A DNA stretch of 64,000 bases, from the NCBI RefSeq assembly GCF_001310895.1, contig NZ_BAZS01000001.1, positions 186,001 to 250,000 of the forward strand, given 5' to 3'. The notes below the pieces were generated by a model. It did no database searches. It was not told where the DNA came from and was given only the letters and a program-made list of their open reading frames with translations. The DNA comes from Virgibacillus halodenitrificans JCM 12304. Its GTDB lineage: Bacteria; Bacillota; Bacilli; Bacillales; Amphibacillaceae. Shown one piece after another: positions 36,327-46,650 of this stretch; position 1 is the stretch's first letter; the number at the start of each line of letters is the position of its first letter. The position numbers and the translations under genes were made by a program.

Positions 36327-36965
36327 ATGAAAAAAGAAGAAGTTTATATTGTTGGAGCAGGAACTTATGGGGAAGTAATGTATGAATTAGCTGAATTGTT
36401 AGGTTACACCATAGAAGGTTTCTATGATGAGAATGATCAAAAAAAAGGTAAGACAGTAATGAATTCTAAAGTTCTTGGCAGATTATCTGAATTAGAAGAA
36501 CATGATATAAAGGGTAAAAAATTTGTTATAGCTATCGGCAAAAACTCCACAAGAAATGAATTAATGGATAAAATCAATAAATTTGGTGGAGAGACTCCAA
36601 CATTAATACATCCTTCGGCAATAATTAGTCCAAGTGCTGAAATTGGGAAAGGTGTATACATACATGCAAATGCATATATCTGGACTAAGGTGAAAATAGG
36701 TAACCATTGTATTATTAGTCCTAAAGTTATTATTGCTCATCATACTTCAGTGGGGAAGGCATGTTTAATTTCAACCATGTCAGCAGTAGGGGCATCTGTA
36801 ACAATTGAAAATGAAGTATTTATAGGGATGGGTAGCACTATTATGACAGGAGTGTCATGTATAGGAGGAAATACCACTATTGGTGCAGGCTCAGTAGTTA
36901 TTAAAGATGTAGATGATTATAGTGTTTATGCAGGGGTTCCTGCTAAAAGGCTAAGAAGTATATAA
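36327..36965 (+). CDS. epsM: Sugar O/N-acetyltransferase (PglD/NeuD/EpsM-like)
   Basis: 212 residues. I chose ATG 36327 because the Rossmann-like start (EEVYIVGAGTYGEVMYELAE) begins directly after it and GAGGTG lies upstream; ATGs at 36276 and 36294 are possible. The C-terminal half is a left-handed beta-helix of hexapeptide repeats (LIHPSAIISPSAEIGKGVYI). It should acetylate the 4-amino sugar from the aminotransferase using acetyl-CoA. Confidence 0.9.
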   Translation: MKKEEVYIVGAGTYGEVMYELAELLGYTIEGFYDENDQKKGKTVMNSKVLGRLSELEEHDIKGKKFVIAIGKNSTRNELMDKINKFGGETPTLIHPSAIISPSAEIGKGVYIHANAYIWTKVKIGNHCIISPKVIIAHHTSVGKACLISTMSAVGASVTIENEVFIGMGSTIMTGVSCIGGNTTIGAGSVVIKDVDDYSVYAGVPAKRLRSI

Positions 36966-37021
36966 TTGCTTTAAATAAAAAATTGGATGGTACAAACTTC
37001 TCGCAAGGATGGAAAAACATA

Positions 37022-38223
37022 ATGAATATCTTATTTTTATCAATTGGTAGGTTTACTAATGTAGAGGATAAAGGACTTTATACCGATCTTTTAAGAGAAT
37101 TTAGAGATAATGGTCACAATTTATATGTTGTAAGCCCTAGAGAAAAAAGATTGAAAAAACCAACCGAATATGTAAATGAAAATGGAGTACAGTATCTTAG
37201 GGTCAAAATTGGTAATATAACCAAAACCAATGTTGTTGAAAAGGGTATCTCAACGATAATGATAGAAAACTTATTTTTAAAAGCTATTAAGAAGTATATG
37301 AACGATATAAAATTTGATTTAGTAATCTATTCAACCCCCCTATAACTTTTGGGAGAGTCATTAGCTATGTAAAGAAAAGAGATAATGCAAAATCATATCT
37401 TCTGTTAAAAGATATTTTCCCTCAAAATGCTGTTGATTTAAATATGTTTGGTAAAAAAAGTCTTATATATAAATATTTCAGGTATAAGGAAAAACAGTTG
37501 TATGCTCAATCAGACTTTATTGGATGTATGTCACAGGCAAATGTGGATTTTGTCATAAAAAATAATATTGAAATTCCTAATGAATCAGTTGAGGTTTGTC
37601 CTAATAGTATAGAGCCTGTAAAGATAGAAAAGAATGTAACCGAAATTAGGGAAATTAGAGAAAAGTATAATATACCTTTCCACAAAACTGTATTTGTATA
37701 TGGTGGAAATCTTGGAAAACCTCAAGGTATTGATTTCTTAATTGAGTGTTTAAAGGCAAATCAAAATAATGATCAAGTTTATTTTGTAATTGCTGGGTCA
37801 GGAACTGAGTTTAATAAACTTAAAGCCTTCTTCAACAATTCAAAATTGACTAATGCGCAGTTGTTCGCGCAACTTCCAAAAAATGATTATGAAATTTTAG
37901 CAAATTCATGTGATGTAGGATTAATATTTCTAGATAAGAGGTTTACCATTCCTAATTTCCCTTCGAGAATCTTGTCTTATATGCAATCATCAATGCCTGT
38001 GTTAGCTGCAACAGATACAATTACTGATGTTGGACAAGTTATTGAAAAAGGGAAATTCGGATGTTGGTGTGAGAGCAAGAGTGTTAAACATTTTAATGAA
38101 AAACTGCAGTTGCTATGCAATAAAGAAATAAGAAATCAAATGGGGATTAACGCTAGAGGTTATTTAGAAAATAATTATACAAGCAAGCACTCGTATGAAA
38201 TTATTATGAGTCATTTTAAATAA
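37022..38223 (+). pseudogene. Glycosyltransferase family 4, frameshifted at a C6 tract
   Basis: About 400 residues when joined, the usual GT4 length. ATG 37022 follows AAGGATGGA. The N-terminal piece ends FDLVIYSTPL at a stop just after six Cs (37335-37340). Seven Cs would continue as STPPITFGRVISYVKKRDNA, and the second frame is open through that point to 38223. The C-terminal GT-B donor domain is intact (FVYGGNLGKPQGIDFLIECL). It would add a sugar to the lipid-linked repeat unit. A one-base change in a homopolymer could be a phase-variable switch or a sequencing error. Confidence 0.85.
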
Positions 38224-38242
38224 ATGAAGAGAGGTAAATATC

Positions 38243-39280
38243 ATGTTTGAAAATAAAACCTTGTTAATAACAGGTGGGACAGGATCTTTCGGTAATGCAG
38301 TGATGAAAAGGTTTTTAGATACAGATATAAAAGAAATTCGGATATTTTCCCGAGATGAAAAAAAACAAGATGATATGCGTAAGAAATATAAAAGTGAAAA
38401 GTTAAAGTTTTATATCGGAGATGTAAGAGACTTAAGAAGTGTTAAGGATGCTATGTACGGGGTCGATTACATTTTTCATGCGGCTGCTCTTAAACAAGTT
38501 CCCTCTTGCGAATTCTTCCCAATGGAAGCTGTGAAAACAAATGTAACTGGTACGGAAAACGTGCTTACCGGAGCAATTCATAGTGGGGTTAAAAAAGTCA
38601 TATGTCTTTCCACTGATAAAGCTGCTTATCCAATTAATGCGATGGGCATATCGAAAGCAATGATGGAGAAAGTATTTGTTGCTAAATCAAAAACTGTTGA
38701 CCCAGATAGCACATTGATTTGTGGAACCAGATACGGGAACGTAATGGCTTCACGCGGATCGGTTATTCCGTTGTTCATAGAACAGATTAAAAATGGACAA
38801 CCATTAACTGTAACGGATCCTTATATGACAAGATTTCTTATGAGCCTTGAAGAAGCAGTTGAACTAGTAGTCTTTGCGTTTCAGCATGCGAAGGCGGGGG
38901 ATATTATGGTACAAAAATCCCCATCTAGTACAATTGGTGATCTTGCTCTGGCAATAAAGGAACTTTTTAATGCTGAAAATGAAATTAAAATTATAGGTAC
39001 ACGACATGGTGAAAAAAGATATGAAACTCTTCTCACGAAAGAAGAATTTGTAAAAGCTGAAGATTTACCTGGCTTCTATAGAGTATCAGCTGATCAAAGA
39101 GATCTTAATTATGATAAATATTTCGCAGAAGGCGATCAAAAGTTGTCTACTGAGGAAGAGTATAATTCACATAATACAAGGATTCTTAACGTGGAGCAGA
39201 TAAAGGAGAAGTTATTAGAATTAGAATTTGTTAGAAAAGAGTTGGAAGCATGGAAGAATGGAATTCATGTCAAGAACTAA
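38243..39280 (+). CDS. capE: UDP-GlcNAc 4,6-dehydratase/5-epimerase (CapE/FnlA-like)
   Basis: 345 residues, cytoplasmic SDR. TGGTGSFG at 10-17 binds NADP; the active site is in STDKAAYPINAMGISK, which replaces the usual Tyr-x3-Lys. Features ALKQVPSCEFFPMEAVKTN and GTRYGNVMASRGSVIPLF are typical of CapE/WbjB. It starts UDP-L-FucNAc synthesis, together with the next two genes, in the same order as capE-capF-capG of Staphylococcus aureus. Confidence 0.92.
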   Translation: MFENKTLLITGGTGSFGNAVMKRFLDTDIKEIRIFSRDEKKQDDMRKKYKSEKLKFYIGDVRDLRSVKDAMYGVDYIFHAAALKQVPSCEFFPMEAVKTNVTGTENVLTGAIHSGVKKVICLSTDKAAYPINAMGISKAMMEKVFVAKSKTVDPDSTLICGTRYGNVMASRGSVIPLFIEQIKNGQPLTVTDPYMTRFLMSLEEAVELVVFAFQHAKAGDIMVQKSPSSTIGDLALAIKELFNAENEIKIIGTRHGEKRYETLLTKEEFVKAEDLPGFYRVSADQRDLNYDKYFAEGDQKLSTEEEYNSHNTRILNVEQIKEKLLELEFVRKELEAWKNGIHVKN

Positions 39281-39295
39281 AGGTGGTATTAATTT

Positions 39296-40405
39296 ATGAA
39301 AATTCTTGTAACGGGTGCAAAAGGGTTTGTAGGAAAAAACCTTATTGCGGAGCTGAAAAACAAAGGGTATAACGATATACTTGAGTATACTAGGGAAAGC
39401 GATCCTTCACTACTTGAGAAATATACAAAAGAATGTAATTTTGTCTTTCATTTAGCTGGGGTTAATAGACCAAAAGATGAAAATGAATTTATGGAAGGTA
39501 ACTTTGGTTTAACTTCTCAATTACTAGAATTATTAAAGAAACATAACAATAAGGCTCCTGTACTTCTCACTTCTTCTATTCAAGCAGAAAAGGATAACTC
39601 CTATGGAAGAAGTAAGAAGGCTGGTGAAGATTTATTATTAAATCATTATTATGAGACTGATACCAAAGTATATCTATATCGATTACCAAATTTATTTGGT
39701 AAATGGAGTAAACCAAACTATAATACAGTGGTGGCTACATTTTGTCATAATATAGCTAGTGGCTTAGATATACAAGTTAACAATCCAGATGCAGAGCTTA
39801 ATCTTTGTTATATAGATGATGTTTTAGAAGAGTTTATTAGGGCTCTTGAGGGACGGCCAACTGTTCAGGATGATTTTTGTGTTGTACCTGTAACACATAA
39901 TATTACACTTGGAGGTTTAGCGACCCTTATAAAGAGCTTTAAAGAAAGTAGAAAAAATTTAAGTATCCCTAATATGGGGGATGCTCTAACTAAAAAGCTT
40001 TATAGTACTTACTTAAGTTTTTTACCTGTAGAACAGTTTTCTTATGATCTTAAAATGAATTCCGATCATAGAGGATCTTTTACAGAGTTTATGAGAACTC
40101 CTGAAAGAGGCCAAGTTTCTGTGAATGTGTCGAAACCAGGAATTACAAAAGGAAACCATTGGCATCATACTAAAAACGAGAAATTTCTAGTTGTTAGTGG
40201 GGAGGGCTTAGTTCGCTTTAGACAAATAGATTCTGATGAAGTTATAGAATATAGAGTTAGTGGAGAAAAACTACAAGTTGTAGATATTCCAACGGGATAT
40301 ACTCATTCAATTGTAAATGTTGGGGAAAGTGATCTCGTAACAGTAATGTGGGCAAATGAATGTTTTGATCCAGAAAAGCCAGACACTTATTTCGTGGAGG
40401 TATAA
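39296..40405 (+). CDS. capF: Bifunctional epimerase-reductase with C-terminal cupin (CapF/FnlB-like)
   Basis: 369 residues. N-terminal SDR domain (VTGAKGFVGKNLIAEL near 5-20) with the Tyr-x3-Lys motif in SYGRSKKAGED, then a cupin domain from about residue 245 (HRGSFTEFMR, GITKGNHWHHTKNEKFLVV). CapF epimerises and reduces the keto sugar to UDP-L-6-deoxytalosamine. It lies 16 bases after capE. Confidence 0.93.
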   Translation: MKILVTGAKGFVGKNLIAELKNKGYNDILEYTRESDPSLLEKYTKECNFVFHLAGVNRPKDENEFMEGNFGLTSQLLELLKKHNNKAPVLLTSSIQAEKDNSYGRSKKAGEDLLLNHYYETDTKVYLYRLPNLFGKWSKPNYNTVVATFCHNIASGLDIQVNNPDAELNLCYIDDVLEEFIRALEGRPTVQDDFCVVPVTHNITLGGLATLIKSFKESRKNLSIPNMGDALTKKLYSTYLSFLPVEQFSYDLKMNSDHRGSFTEFMRTPERGQVSVNVSKPGITKGNHWHHTKNEKFLVVSGEGLVRFRQIDSDEVIEYRVSGEKLQVVDIPTGYTHSIVNVGESDLVTVMWANECFDPEKPDTYFVEV

Positions 40406-40408
40406 CTA

Positions 40409-41536
40409 TTGAAAAAATTAAAAGTCATGACAGTCGTTGGTACTAGGCCAGAGATTATAAGGTTGTCGGCTGTTATAAATAAATTAGAAGATTCAGATGC
40501 AATTGAACATACTCTTGTTCATACGGGACAAAACTATGATTATGAATTAAACGAAGTATTCTTCAAGGATTTTAATTTAAAGAAACCAGATTATTTTCTA
40601 AATGCAGCAACTGGAACAGCAGTTGAAACGATTGGAAATATTCTAGTTAAAATAGATCCTATTATGGAAGAAGTAAAACCGGATGCATTTTTAGTACTTG
40701 GTGATACAAATAGCTGTCTATGTGCTATTGCAGCAAAAAGACGTCATATTCCTATTTTCCATATGGAGGCGGGGAATAGATGCTTTGACCAACGAGTACC
40801 AGAAGAAACTAATAGAAGGATTGTAGATCATACAGCTGATATTAACTTAACTTATAGTGATATTGCTAGAGAATACCTTCTTAGAGAGGGCATCCCATCA
40901 GATAGAATTATTAAAACGGGGAGTCCAATGTATGAAGTTCTTAACTCTAGAAAAAAAGATATAGATTGTTCAGATATACTAGAGAGATTGAGCTTAGAAG
41001 AAGAGAAATATTTTGTAGTATCAGCTCATAGAGAAGAAAATATAAATTCAGAAATAAACTTCCAGGATCTGGTTGGAAGTTTAAACGCAATTGCTGAAAA
41101 ATATAATATGCCAGTTATTTTAAGTACACATCCAAGGACTAAGAAAATGATAGAGACTAAAGGAATTGAATTTAATCCTTTAGTTAAAACGATGAAGCCT
41201 CTAGGTTTTAATGATTATGTGAAACTTCAAATCAAGGCGAAAGCGGTTCTTAGCGATAGTGGAACCATTAGTGAGGAATCTTCCATCCTTGGATTTAGAG
41301 CTCTTAATATTAGGCAAGCACATGAAAGGCCAGAGGCGATGGAAGAAGCATCAGTTATGATGATTGGGCTTGGAAAAGCAAGAATATTACAGGGTCTTCA
41401 AGTGTTAGAGACTCAAGAGCGTGATACTTTAAGACGTGTTGAAGATTATAGTATGCCTAATGTGTCAGATAAAGTTTTGAGAATATTAATATCTTATACA
41501 GATTATGTGAAAAGGCTTGTTTGGAGGGAAAATTAA
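40409..41536 (+). CDS. capG: UDP-GlcNAc 2-epimerase-like enzyme (CapG/FnlC)
   Basis: 375 residues, GT-B-like fold. VGTRPEIIRLSAVI near the N-terminus, HTGQNYD, and the C-terminal SDSGTISEESSILG are family marks. CapG makes UDP-L-FucNAc, the last step of the route. It starts at TTG after GGAGG, 3 bases after capF, so the three enzymes are made together. Confidence 0.92.
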   Translation: MKKLKVMTVVGTRPEIIRLSAVINKLEDSDAIEHTLVHTGQNYDYELNEVFFKDFNLKKPDYFLNAATGTAVETIGNILVKIDPIMEEVKPDAFLVLGDTNSCLCAIAAKRRHIPIFHMEAGNRCFDQRVPEETNRRIVDHTADINLTYSDIAREYLLREGIPSDRIIKTGSPMYEVLNSRKKDIDCSDILERLSLEEEKYFVVSAHREENINSEINFQDLVGSLNAIAEKYNMPVILSTHPRTKKMIETKGIEFNPLVKTMKPLGFNDYVKLQIKAKAVLSDSGTISEESSILGFRALNIRQAHERPEAMEEASVMMIGLGKARILQGLQVLETQERDTLRRVEDYSMPNVSDKVLRILISYTDYVKRLVWREN

Positions 41537-41537
41537 C

Positions 41538-42416
41538 ATGGCAGAACCATTGGTTAGCGTTGTTATCCCTTTTTATTCAGGAGTAAACTGGCTTAAAGAG
41601 GCACTTAACAGTGTGCAAAACCAGACTTATAAAAACATAGAGGTCTTAGTTATTAATGACGGCTCTAAAGAGGATATTAATGAGTTAGTTAGGTTATATA
41701 ATATAAACATTAATATTATCAATAAAGATAATGGTGGTCCTGCTTCAGCGAGAAATATGGGTATAGAGAAGTCAACAGGTAAATATATTGCCTTTTTAGA
41801 TTCAGATGACATTTGGCTACCAGATAAATTAAAAAAGCAAATAGAACAAATGGAATTAAGGGCTTATGTATGGAGTCAGCATTCATATGAAATGTTTTGG
41901 GAAAATAGCGATAAAACAAAAATAATTAGCACAGATATTTATGAAGGGAGTGTTTACAAAGACTGCTTTGTATCATTCAAAATACAAACTTCATGTGTAG
42001 TTGTTTTAAAAAGTATATTAATAGAAAAAAATATTAATTTTCCTTTAGATAAAAGATACGGACAAGATGGCGCATTCTATAAGCAAATTGCTAAACATTA
42101 CCCCTTAGGCTATATAGATGGTGTGCTTTCTAGGTTCCGCATAAGAGGTACTAATGCAGGATTTAGAGCTAGGATACAAATTAATAGTAAAGCAACTACT
42201 TGGAAAGAAATTAAAGACAATAAGAGTGATTTGTATTTCCTTCCAAACGGAATTATCCTAGCATATAGGTTGTCGCACTTTTTGAATAAATTCATAGTCT
42301 GGACCAATAAACATGTATTAAGAGGAAGAAACGAAGCTAGTATTGAATGGTTATCTAAGTTAATGTATGTATTTCCATATTCTATTTTTAAAATGTACTC
42401 AAAGAAATCAAGATGA
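41538..42416 (+). CDS. Glycosyltransferase family 2
   Basis: 292 residues from ATG 41538, preceded by TTGGAGGG. GT-A fold: VSVVIPFYSGVNWLKEAL at the N-terminus, the UDP-binding VINDGSKED, and the metal-binding LDSDD. No membrane helix, so a cytoplasmic enzyme at the membrane face. Adds one sugar of the repeat unit; donor unknown. Confidence 0.9.
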   Translation: MAEPLVSVVIPFYSGVNWLKEALNSVQNQTYKNIEVLVINDGSKEDINELVRLYNININIINKDNGGPASARNMGIEKSTGKYIAFLDSDDIWLPDKLKKQIEQMELRAYVWSQHSYEMFWENSDKTKIISTDIYEGSVYKDCFVSFKIQTSCVVVLKSILIEKNINFPLDKRYGQDGAFYKQIAKHYPLGYIDGVLSRFRIRGTNAGFRARIQINSKATTWKEIKDNKSDLYFLPNGIILAYRLSHFLNKFIVWTNKHVLRGRNEASIEWLSKLMYVFPYSIFKMYSKKSR

Positions 42417-42471
42417 TATAGTTCTATAATTTTCTTTGAAAATATATTTTATAAACTAAGGAGAATTTAAG

Positions 42472-43692
42472 GTGGATATTCTTTATATTAGTTCCGCTTG
42501 TAGTGAACAAACTTTAAAAGATATGAGTAATAAATATATGAGAGGTAAACCATTAAAAGCACCTCAGCAAACTTTTGATTTATCAGTTGCAATTGGCATG
42601 TCTAAATATGTTAATGTTGATTTAATCTCCCTACCCCCAGTACCTTCTTATCCAAATAGTAAATGTATCATCTTCCCTAAGAAGGTAGAAAGGTATAATG
42701 AGAACGTAAATATAAAATATATACCCGTAATAAATTTACCATTAGTAAAATCTTTATGTATTGTATTTTTCACACTATATAAAATCGTGGTATGGAGTAA
42801 AAAATGTAAAAACGAGAAATTCATTGTCTTACATTGGCCATACTTTCCAACTATGCTAGCTGCTTATATTGCTAAATATTTTACTAAAAATAAAGTTATA
42901 TTGACAGTTCCAGATTTGCCAACTTATTCTGCAAACTATAATGGAAGTTCTAGTTTTAAAGCTAAATTAAGATTGTCTGTGAATAAACTAAAGCCTAATC
43001 TGATAAACAAGTTTGAAGGTTATGTTTTATTAACGAAATATATGAGGGAAAAGTTAGACATTTTGGATAAGCCATATACAATTATGGAAGGTCTTATTAG
43101 AGAAGAAAATATTCTACAAAATAATACTTTAGAACAAAAATATCCAGTTAAAGTTATAATGTACGCCGGTGCTGTGTATAAAAAATTCGGTTTACAAAAA
43201 TTAGTAGAAGCCTTTCATAAGCATGTAAATGAAGAGTGTGAATTATGGATTTATGGTTCAGGAGATTTTGTTACAGAACTTAATAAGTATGAGAAAATAG
43301 ATAAAAGAATCAAATATATGGGAGTTAAATTTAGGGATGAAATTTTAGAAGCCGAAAAGAAGGCAACATTACTAATAAACCCGCGTCCTTCTGGTGAAGA
43401 TTTTACCCGATACTCTTTTCCATCTAAAACGCTTGAGTACCTTGGATCAGGTACACCATTACTCTCCACAAAGCTTAAAGGGATACCATTAGAATATTAT
43501 GAGCATCTATTATGGATAGAAGAAGAAACAGCTGAAGGAATCGGAGAAGATTTGAACTTTCTACTAGCAAAGGGAGAGAAATGGCTTCATGAAAAGGGGA
43601 AAAATGGTCAAGAATGGGTAAGGAATAATAAAAATACAAATACACAAACCCAAAAAATTATAGACTTGCTTAAAAGTATGGTCAATAAATAA
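42472..43692 (+). CDS. Glycosyltransferase family 4
   Basis: 406 residues, starting at GTG after AAGGAG. GT-B features in the C-terminal half: VIMYAGAVYKKFGLQKLVEA and the donor-site region LINPRPSGEDFTRYSFPSKT. It is very AT-rich, like its neighbours, suggesting transfer from a lower-GC source. Likely adds another sugar to the repeat unit. Confidence 0.88.
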   Translation: MDILYISSACSEQTLKDMSNKYMRGKPLKAPQQTFDLSVAIGMSKYVNVDLISLPPVPSYPNSKCIIFPKKVERYNENVNIKYIPVINLPLVKSLCIVFFTLYKIVVWSKKCKNEKFIVLHWPYFPTMLAAYIAKYFTKNKVILTVPDLPTYSANYNGSSSFKAKLRLSVNKLKPNLINKFEGYVLLTKYMREKLDILDKPYTIMEGLIREENILQNNTLEQKYPVKVIMYAGAVYKKFGLQKLVEAFHKHVNEECELWIYGSGDFVTELNKYEKIDKRIKYMGVKFRDEILEAEKKATLLINPRPSGEDFTRYSFPSKTLEYLGSGTPLLSTKLKGIPLEYYEHLLWIEEETAEGIGEDLNFLLAKGEKWLHEKGKNGQEWVRNNKNTNTQTQKIIDLLKSMVNK

Positions 43693-43755
43693 TAAAACAT
43701 CACTCTCAGAATAACTGCGGATGAATGGTCTATAACTATAATAAGGAATGTTACA

Positions 43756-45054
43756 ATGAATTTAGAAAATACTTTTTCAAGAGGGAAAAATAGCCACATA
43801 TTAGGTTTAATAATGTTCTTTTATTTAATGTTTACAGTATTTTTGTTTGAATTTGGGCCGTGGCCATGGCCGGTAGAGAATAAAGTATTACTTTATTCAT
43901 ATTTAATTATTAATAATTTCCTTTTACTACTTGGATATTTTATAGGAATAAATACAAAAAGAATATCTAGATCTAATATGAACTATGAAACTTGGTTTAA
44001 GTTGTCATTACTGATAAGTATTGTTTTATTGGTACCAACATCTCTTACTAGGACCGGTCAATTATTCCCAAGTTTTGTAGGTGTACTCGAAAATCTGGGA
44101 AATGCTTATTTTGAAACTAGACAAATTAGACAGGAAAATAGTTCTGTAGTTGAGTATATACGAATGTTGTTCTCACCAATTTTATTTTCGTTATACCCGT
44201 TAACACTTTACTATTGGAGTGAAATAAGAAAAAGATATAAATATATATCTTTAATTGTGTGTATATTGTATCTATTAATATCCATTAATATGGGGATTAA
44301 TAAAGTAGTAGTTGATTATTTGATAATCTTATTTGTAATAATTACTATTAAGAAATTTAATCTATTTAAAAAAAATATAGACATAAAACATCTTATTAAA
44401 AAAACTATTATTGTATTTACTCTTGTGGTAATTTGTACTCAGTTCCTCAGTTACTTTCAATCTACCCAGGAATCTAGAGTTGGTGAACATGTTGGTGAGT
44501 ATAATCATAGGGTAGGGATATATTCCAATGAAAACGCACTTTTGATTAAATATTTACCAAAGGAGATACAAGCAGGGACTATACAATTATCTTCATATAT
44601 TACCCAAGGATACTATGGATTGAGTCTGTCGATGAAAGAAGACTTCAGTTGGACTTATGGGGTAGGTAGTTCAATTTTTGTTATGAAGAATATTGAAAGT
44701 TTGTTCGATGTAGATATTGAATCTAAGACTTATCCTTTTAAAACAATTAAGTATGGCTGGGACCCCTATATAAAATGGTCTTCAATTTATTCGTGGTTAG
44801 GTTCAGATATTACATTTCTTGGAGTTTTCGTTTTTATAACGATAATTGGTTACCTTTTTGGGTTGGCTATCAATGATTTGGTGAACAATAGAAACTTTTT
44901 GGCAGTTCCATCATTATGCCAGCTAAGCATATTAATATTCTATATTCCTGCAAATAATCAAGTTATGCAGTCAGGTGAAGCCTTTTTTGGATTTTTCATG
45001 ACCATAACTATATGGCTGTTTTCTAGAAAATATAAACTAGTATTAAATAAATGA
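43756..45054 (+). CDS. Oligosaccharide repeat-unit polymerase (Wzy-like)
   Basis: 432 residues, about 10-12 membrane helices with a large extracytoplasmic loop (residues about 240-350). Sequence conservation in this family is poor. The call rests on topology, an arginine in the loop region (SRVGEHVGEYNHR) and position directly before the flippase gene. It would join lipid-linked repeats outside the membrane. Very AT-rich. Confidence 0.75.
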   Translation: MNLENTFSRGKNSHILGLIMFFYLMFTVFLFEFGPWPWPVENKVLLYSYLIINNFLLLLGYFIGINTKRISRSNMNYETWFKLSLLISIVLLVPTSLTRTGQLFPSFVGVLENLGNAYFETRQIRQENSSVVEYIRMLFSPILFSLYPLTLYYWSEIRKRYKYISLIVCILYLLISINMGINKVVVDYLIILFVIITIKKFNLFKKNIDIKHLIKKTIIVFTLVVICTQFLSYFQSTQESRVGEHVGEYNHRVGIYSNENALLIKYLPKEIQAGTIQLSSYITQGYYGLSLSMKEDFSWTYGVGSSIFVMKNIESLFDVDIESKTYPFKTIKYGWDPYIKWSSIYSWLGSDITFLGVFVFITIIGYLFGLAINDLVNNRNFLAVPSLCQLSILIFYIPANNQVMQSGEAFFGFFMTITIWLFSRKYKLVLNK

Positions 45055-46607
45055 AAGGATTGATAATTACGTCCTCTTCTCGAAAAAAGTTATATCAAAA
45101 AATGTTTCGTAATTCTTCATTTAATGTCATAGCAACTTTAATTAATATAGTTACATTCGTATTTTTGACCCCATTTCTAATTTCGCAATTAGGGGTTGAA
45201 ATATATGGGGTTTATTTAACTATTACAGCTATTACTGGTTTTATGTCTATAATGGATTTAGGAATAGCTGGTTCATCAGTGAGGCAGTTTTCCCATTATT
45301 ATGCTCTGAAGGATTTCAAGAAATTTAATATAGTGTACTCCTTATCAATGTTAATATATGTAATATTAGGGTTAATTATCTTTTGCATAATCTACATAAT
45401 AGTCAATACTAATTTCATAACCTTGCTTTTTGATCAAGAAAATTTGAACTTTGATAATTTAAAGATAGCTTTACTCCTATCTTCAGGAACTGTATTTTTA
45501 AATATGGTATTGCTAGTTAACTCAAATGTATCAATGGCTTTGCAAAAAAATCATTATTATGCACTTGGAAAAATAATTATAACTATTACGGAAGCATTGT
45601 TTGCAGTGATATTTGTAACTTTAAATTATAATATAATTGGTCTTGTTATAGCAAAACTCATTAGTATATTTACAGGTGTAATAGTGTTCCAAATAATAAA
45701 TAAAAAATTAGTTAAGAGTATTAGAGTAGTTTTTATATTCGATAAGGTTTTATTAAAGGACCTAGTATCATTTGGATTTTATAATTCAATATCACAATTG
45801 TCCAATGGACTGATCGGTCAGTTAGATAAAATAATAATAAGTTCATTTTTAGGTCCTGAATTTGTTACATATTATTCAATACCAATGTCTGTTACTCAAA
45901 GAATTCATGGTCTAGTGGCAACTGCATCAAATGTTATTTTTCCAGTTACTTCTCAATTGCAAGCCACAAATAAATTAGATGTAATAAAAGATTTATATAA
46001 AAGAACTCAGAATTTTGTATTGGTTATAAGTAGTATTTTAATAATCCCATTCGTTCTTTTTGCTCATGATATATTAAGTATATGGTTAGGGAACCAATTT
46101 GCTACTCAAGCAACTGATATTTTCATAATTATATTAATATCTTATATTGTTATAGGTAGTAATATTCCTACCTATTTTATGTTTAATGGTCTGAATCTAC
46201 CGAAATATAATGCAATATACTCCTTAATAACAGCAGTAATTAAAACTATGTTTACGTTAATACTTATAAATTATATAGGGATTTTAGGAGCAGCAGTCTC
46301 ATTACTTATTAGTACTATTAGTGTTCCTATATTTATTTATGTTTTTGAACGGAAGATTTCATCTAATAGGTTTCATTTTTTATTTAAGGGATATTTTCCC
46401 GTTAGTATAGCACTCACAATAATTTTAATGCTCAAAAAGTCTATTTTTAATAATATTGATAGTTTATTATTACTTATTTTTTCATCGGTATTTTTTATGG
46501 GAGTATATTGTCTCCTGTTGTATCTTATTGGTTATTTTCGTATAAATAATTTAGTATTTACAAAACCGTTAGAAAATAATTTGTTAAAACGTATATTTAA
46601 AAGGTGA
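45051..46607 (+). CDS. Polysaccharide repeat-unit flippase (Wzx-like)
   Basis: 518 residues with about 14 helices, MATE/MOP superfamily. It overlaps the Wzy-like gene by four bases (ATGA). The N-terminal NSSFNVIATLINIVTFVFLT and the loop GVEIYGVYLTITAITGFMSI fit Wzx. It moves the undecaprenyl-linked repeat unit across the membrane. Confidence 0.88.
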   Translation: MKGLIITSSSRKKLYQKMFRNSSFNVIATLINIVTFVFLTPFLISQLGVEIYGVYLTITAITGFMSIMDLGIAGSSVRQFSHYYALKDFKKFNIVYSLSMLIYVILGLIIFCIIYIIVNTNFITLLFDQENLNFDNLKIALLLSSGTVFLNMVLLVNSNVSMALQKNHYYALGKIIITITEALFAVIFVTLNYNIIGLVIAKLISIFTGVIVFQIINKKLVKSIRVVFIFDKVLLKDLVSFGFYNSISQLSNGLIGQLDKIIISSFLGPEFVTYYSIPMSVTQRIHGLVATASNVIFPVTSQLQATNKLDVIKDLYKRTQNFVLVISSILIIPFVLFAHDILSIWLGNQFATQATDIFIIILISYIVIGSNIPTYFMFNGLNLPKYNAIYSLITAVIKTMFTLILINYIGILGAAVSLLISTISVPIFIYVFERKISSNRFHFLFKGYFPVSIALTIILMLKKSIFNNIDSLLLLIFSSVFFMGVYCLLLYLIGYFRINNLVFTKPLENNLLKRIFKR

Positions 46608-46650
46608 ACTAATATTTAGGAGATTCTAAAATAAAGGTGTGTAGCAAGAA

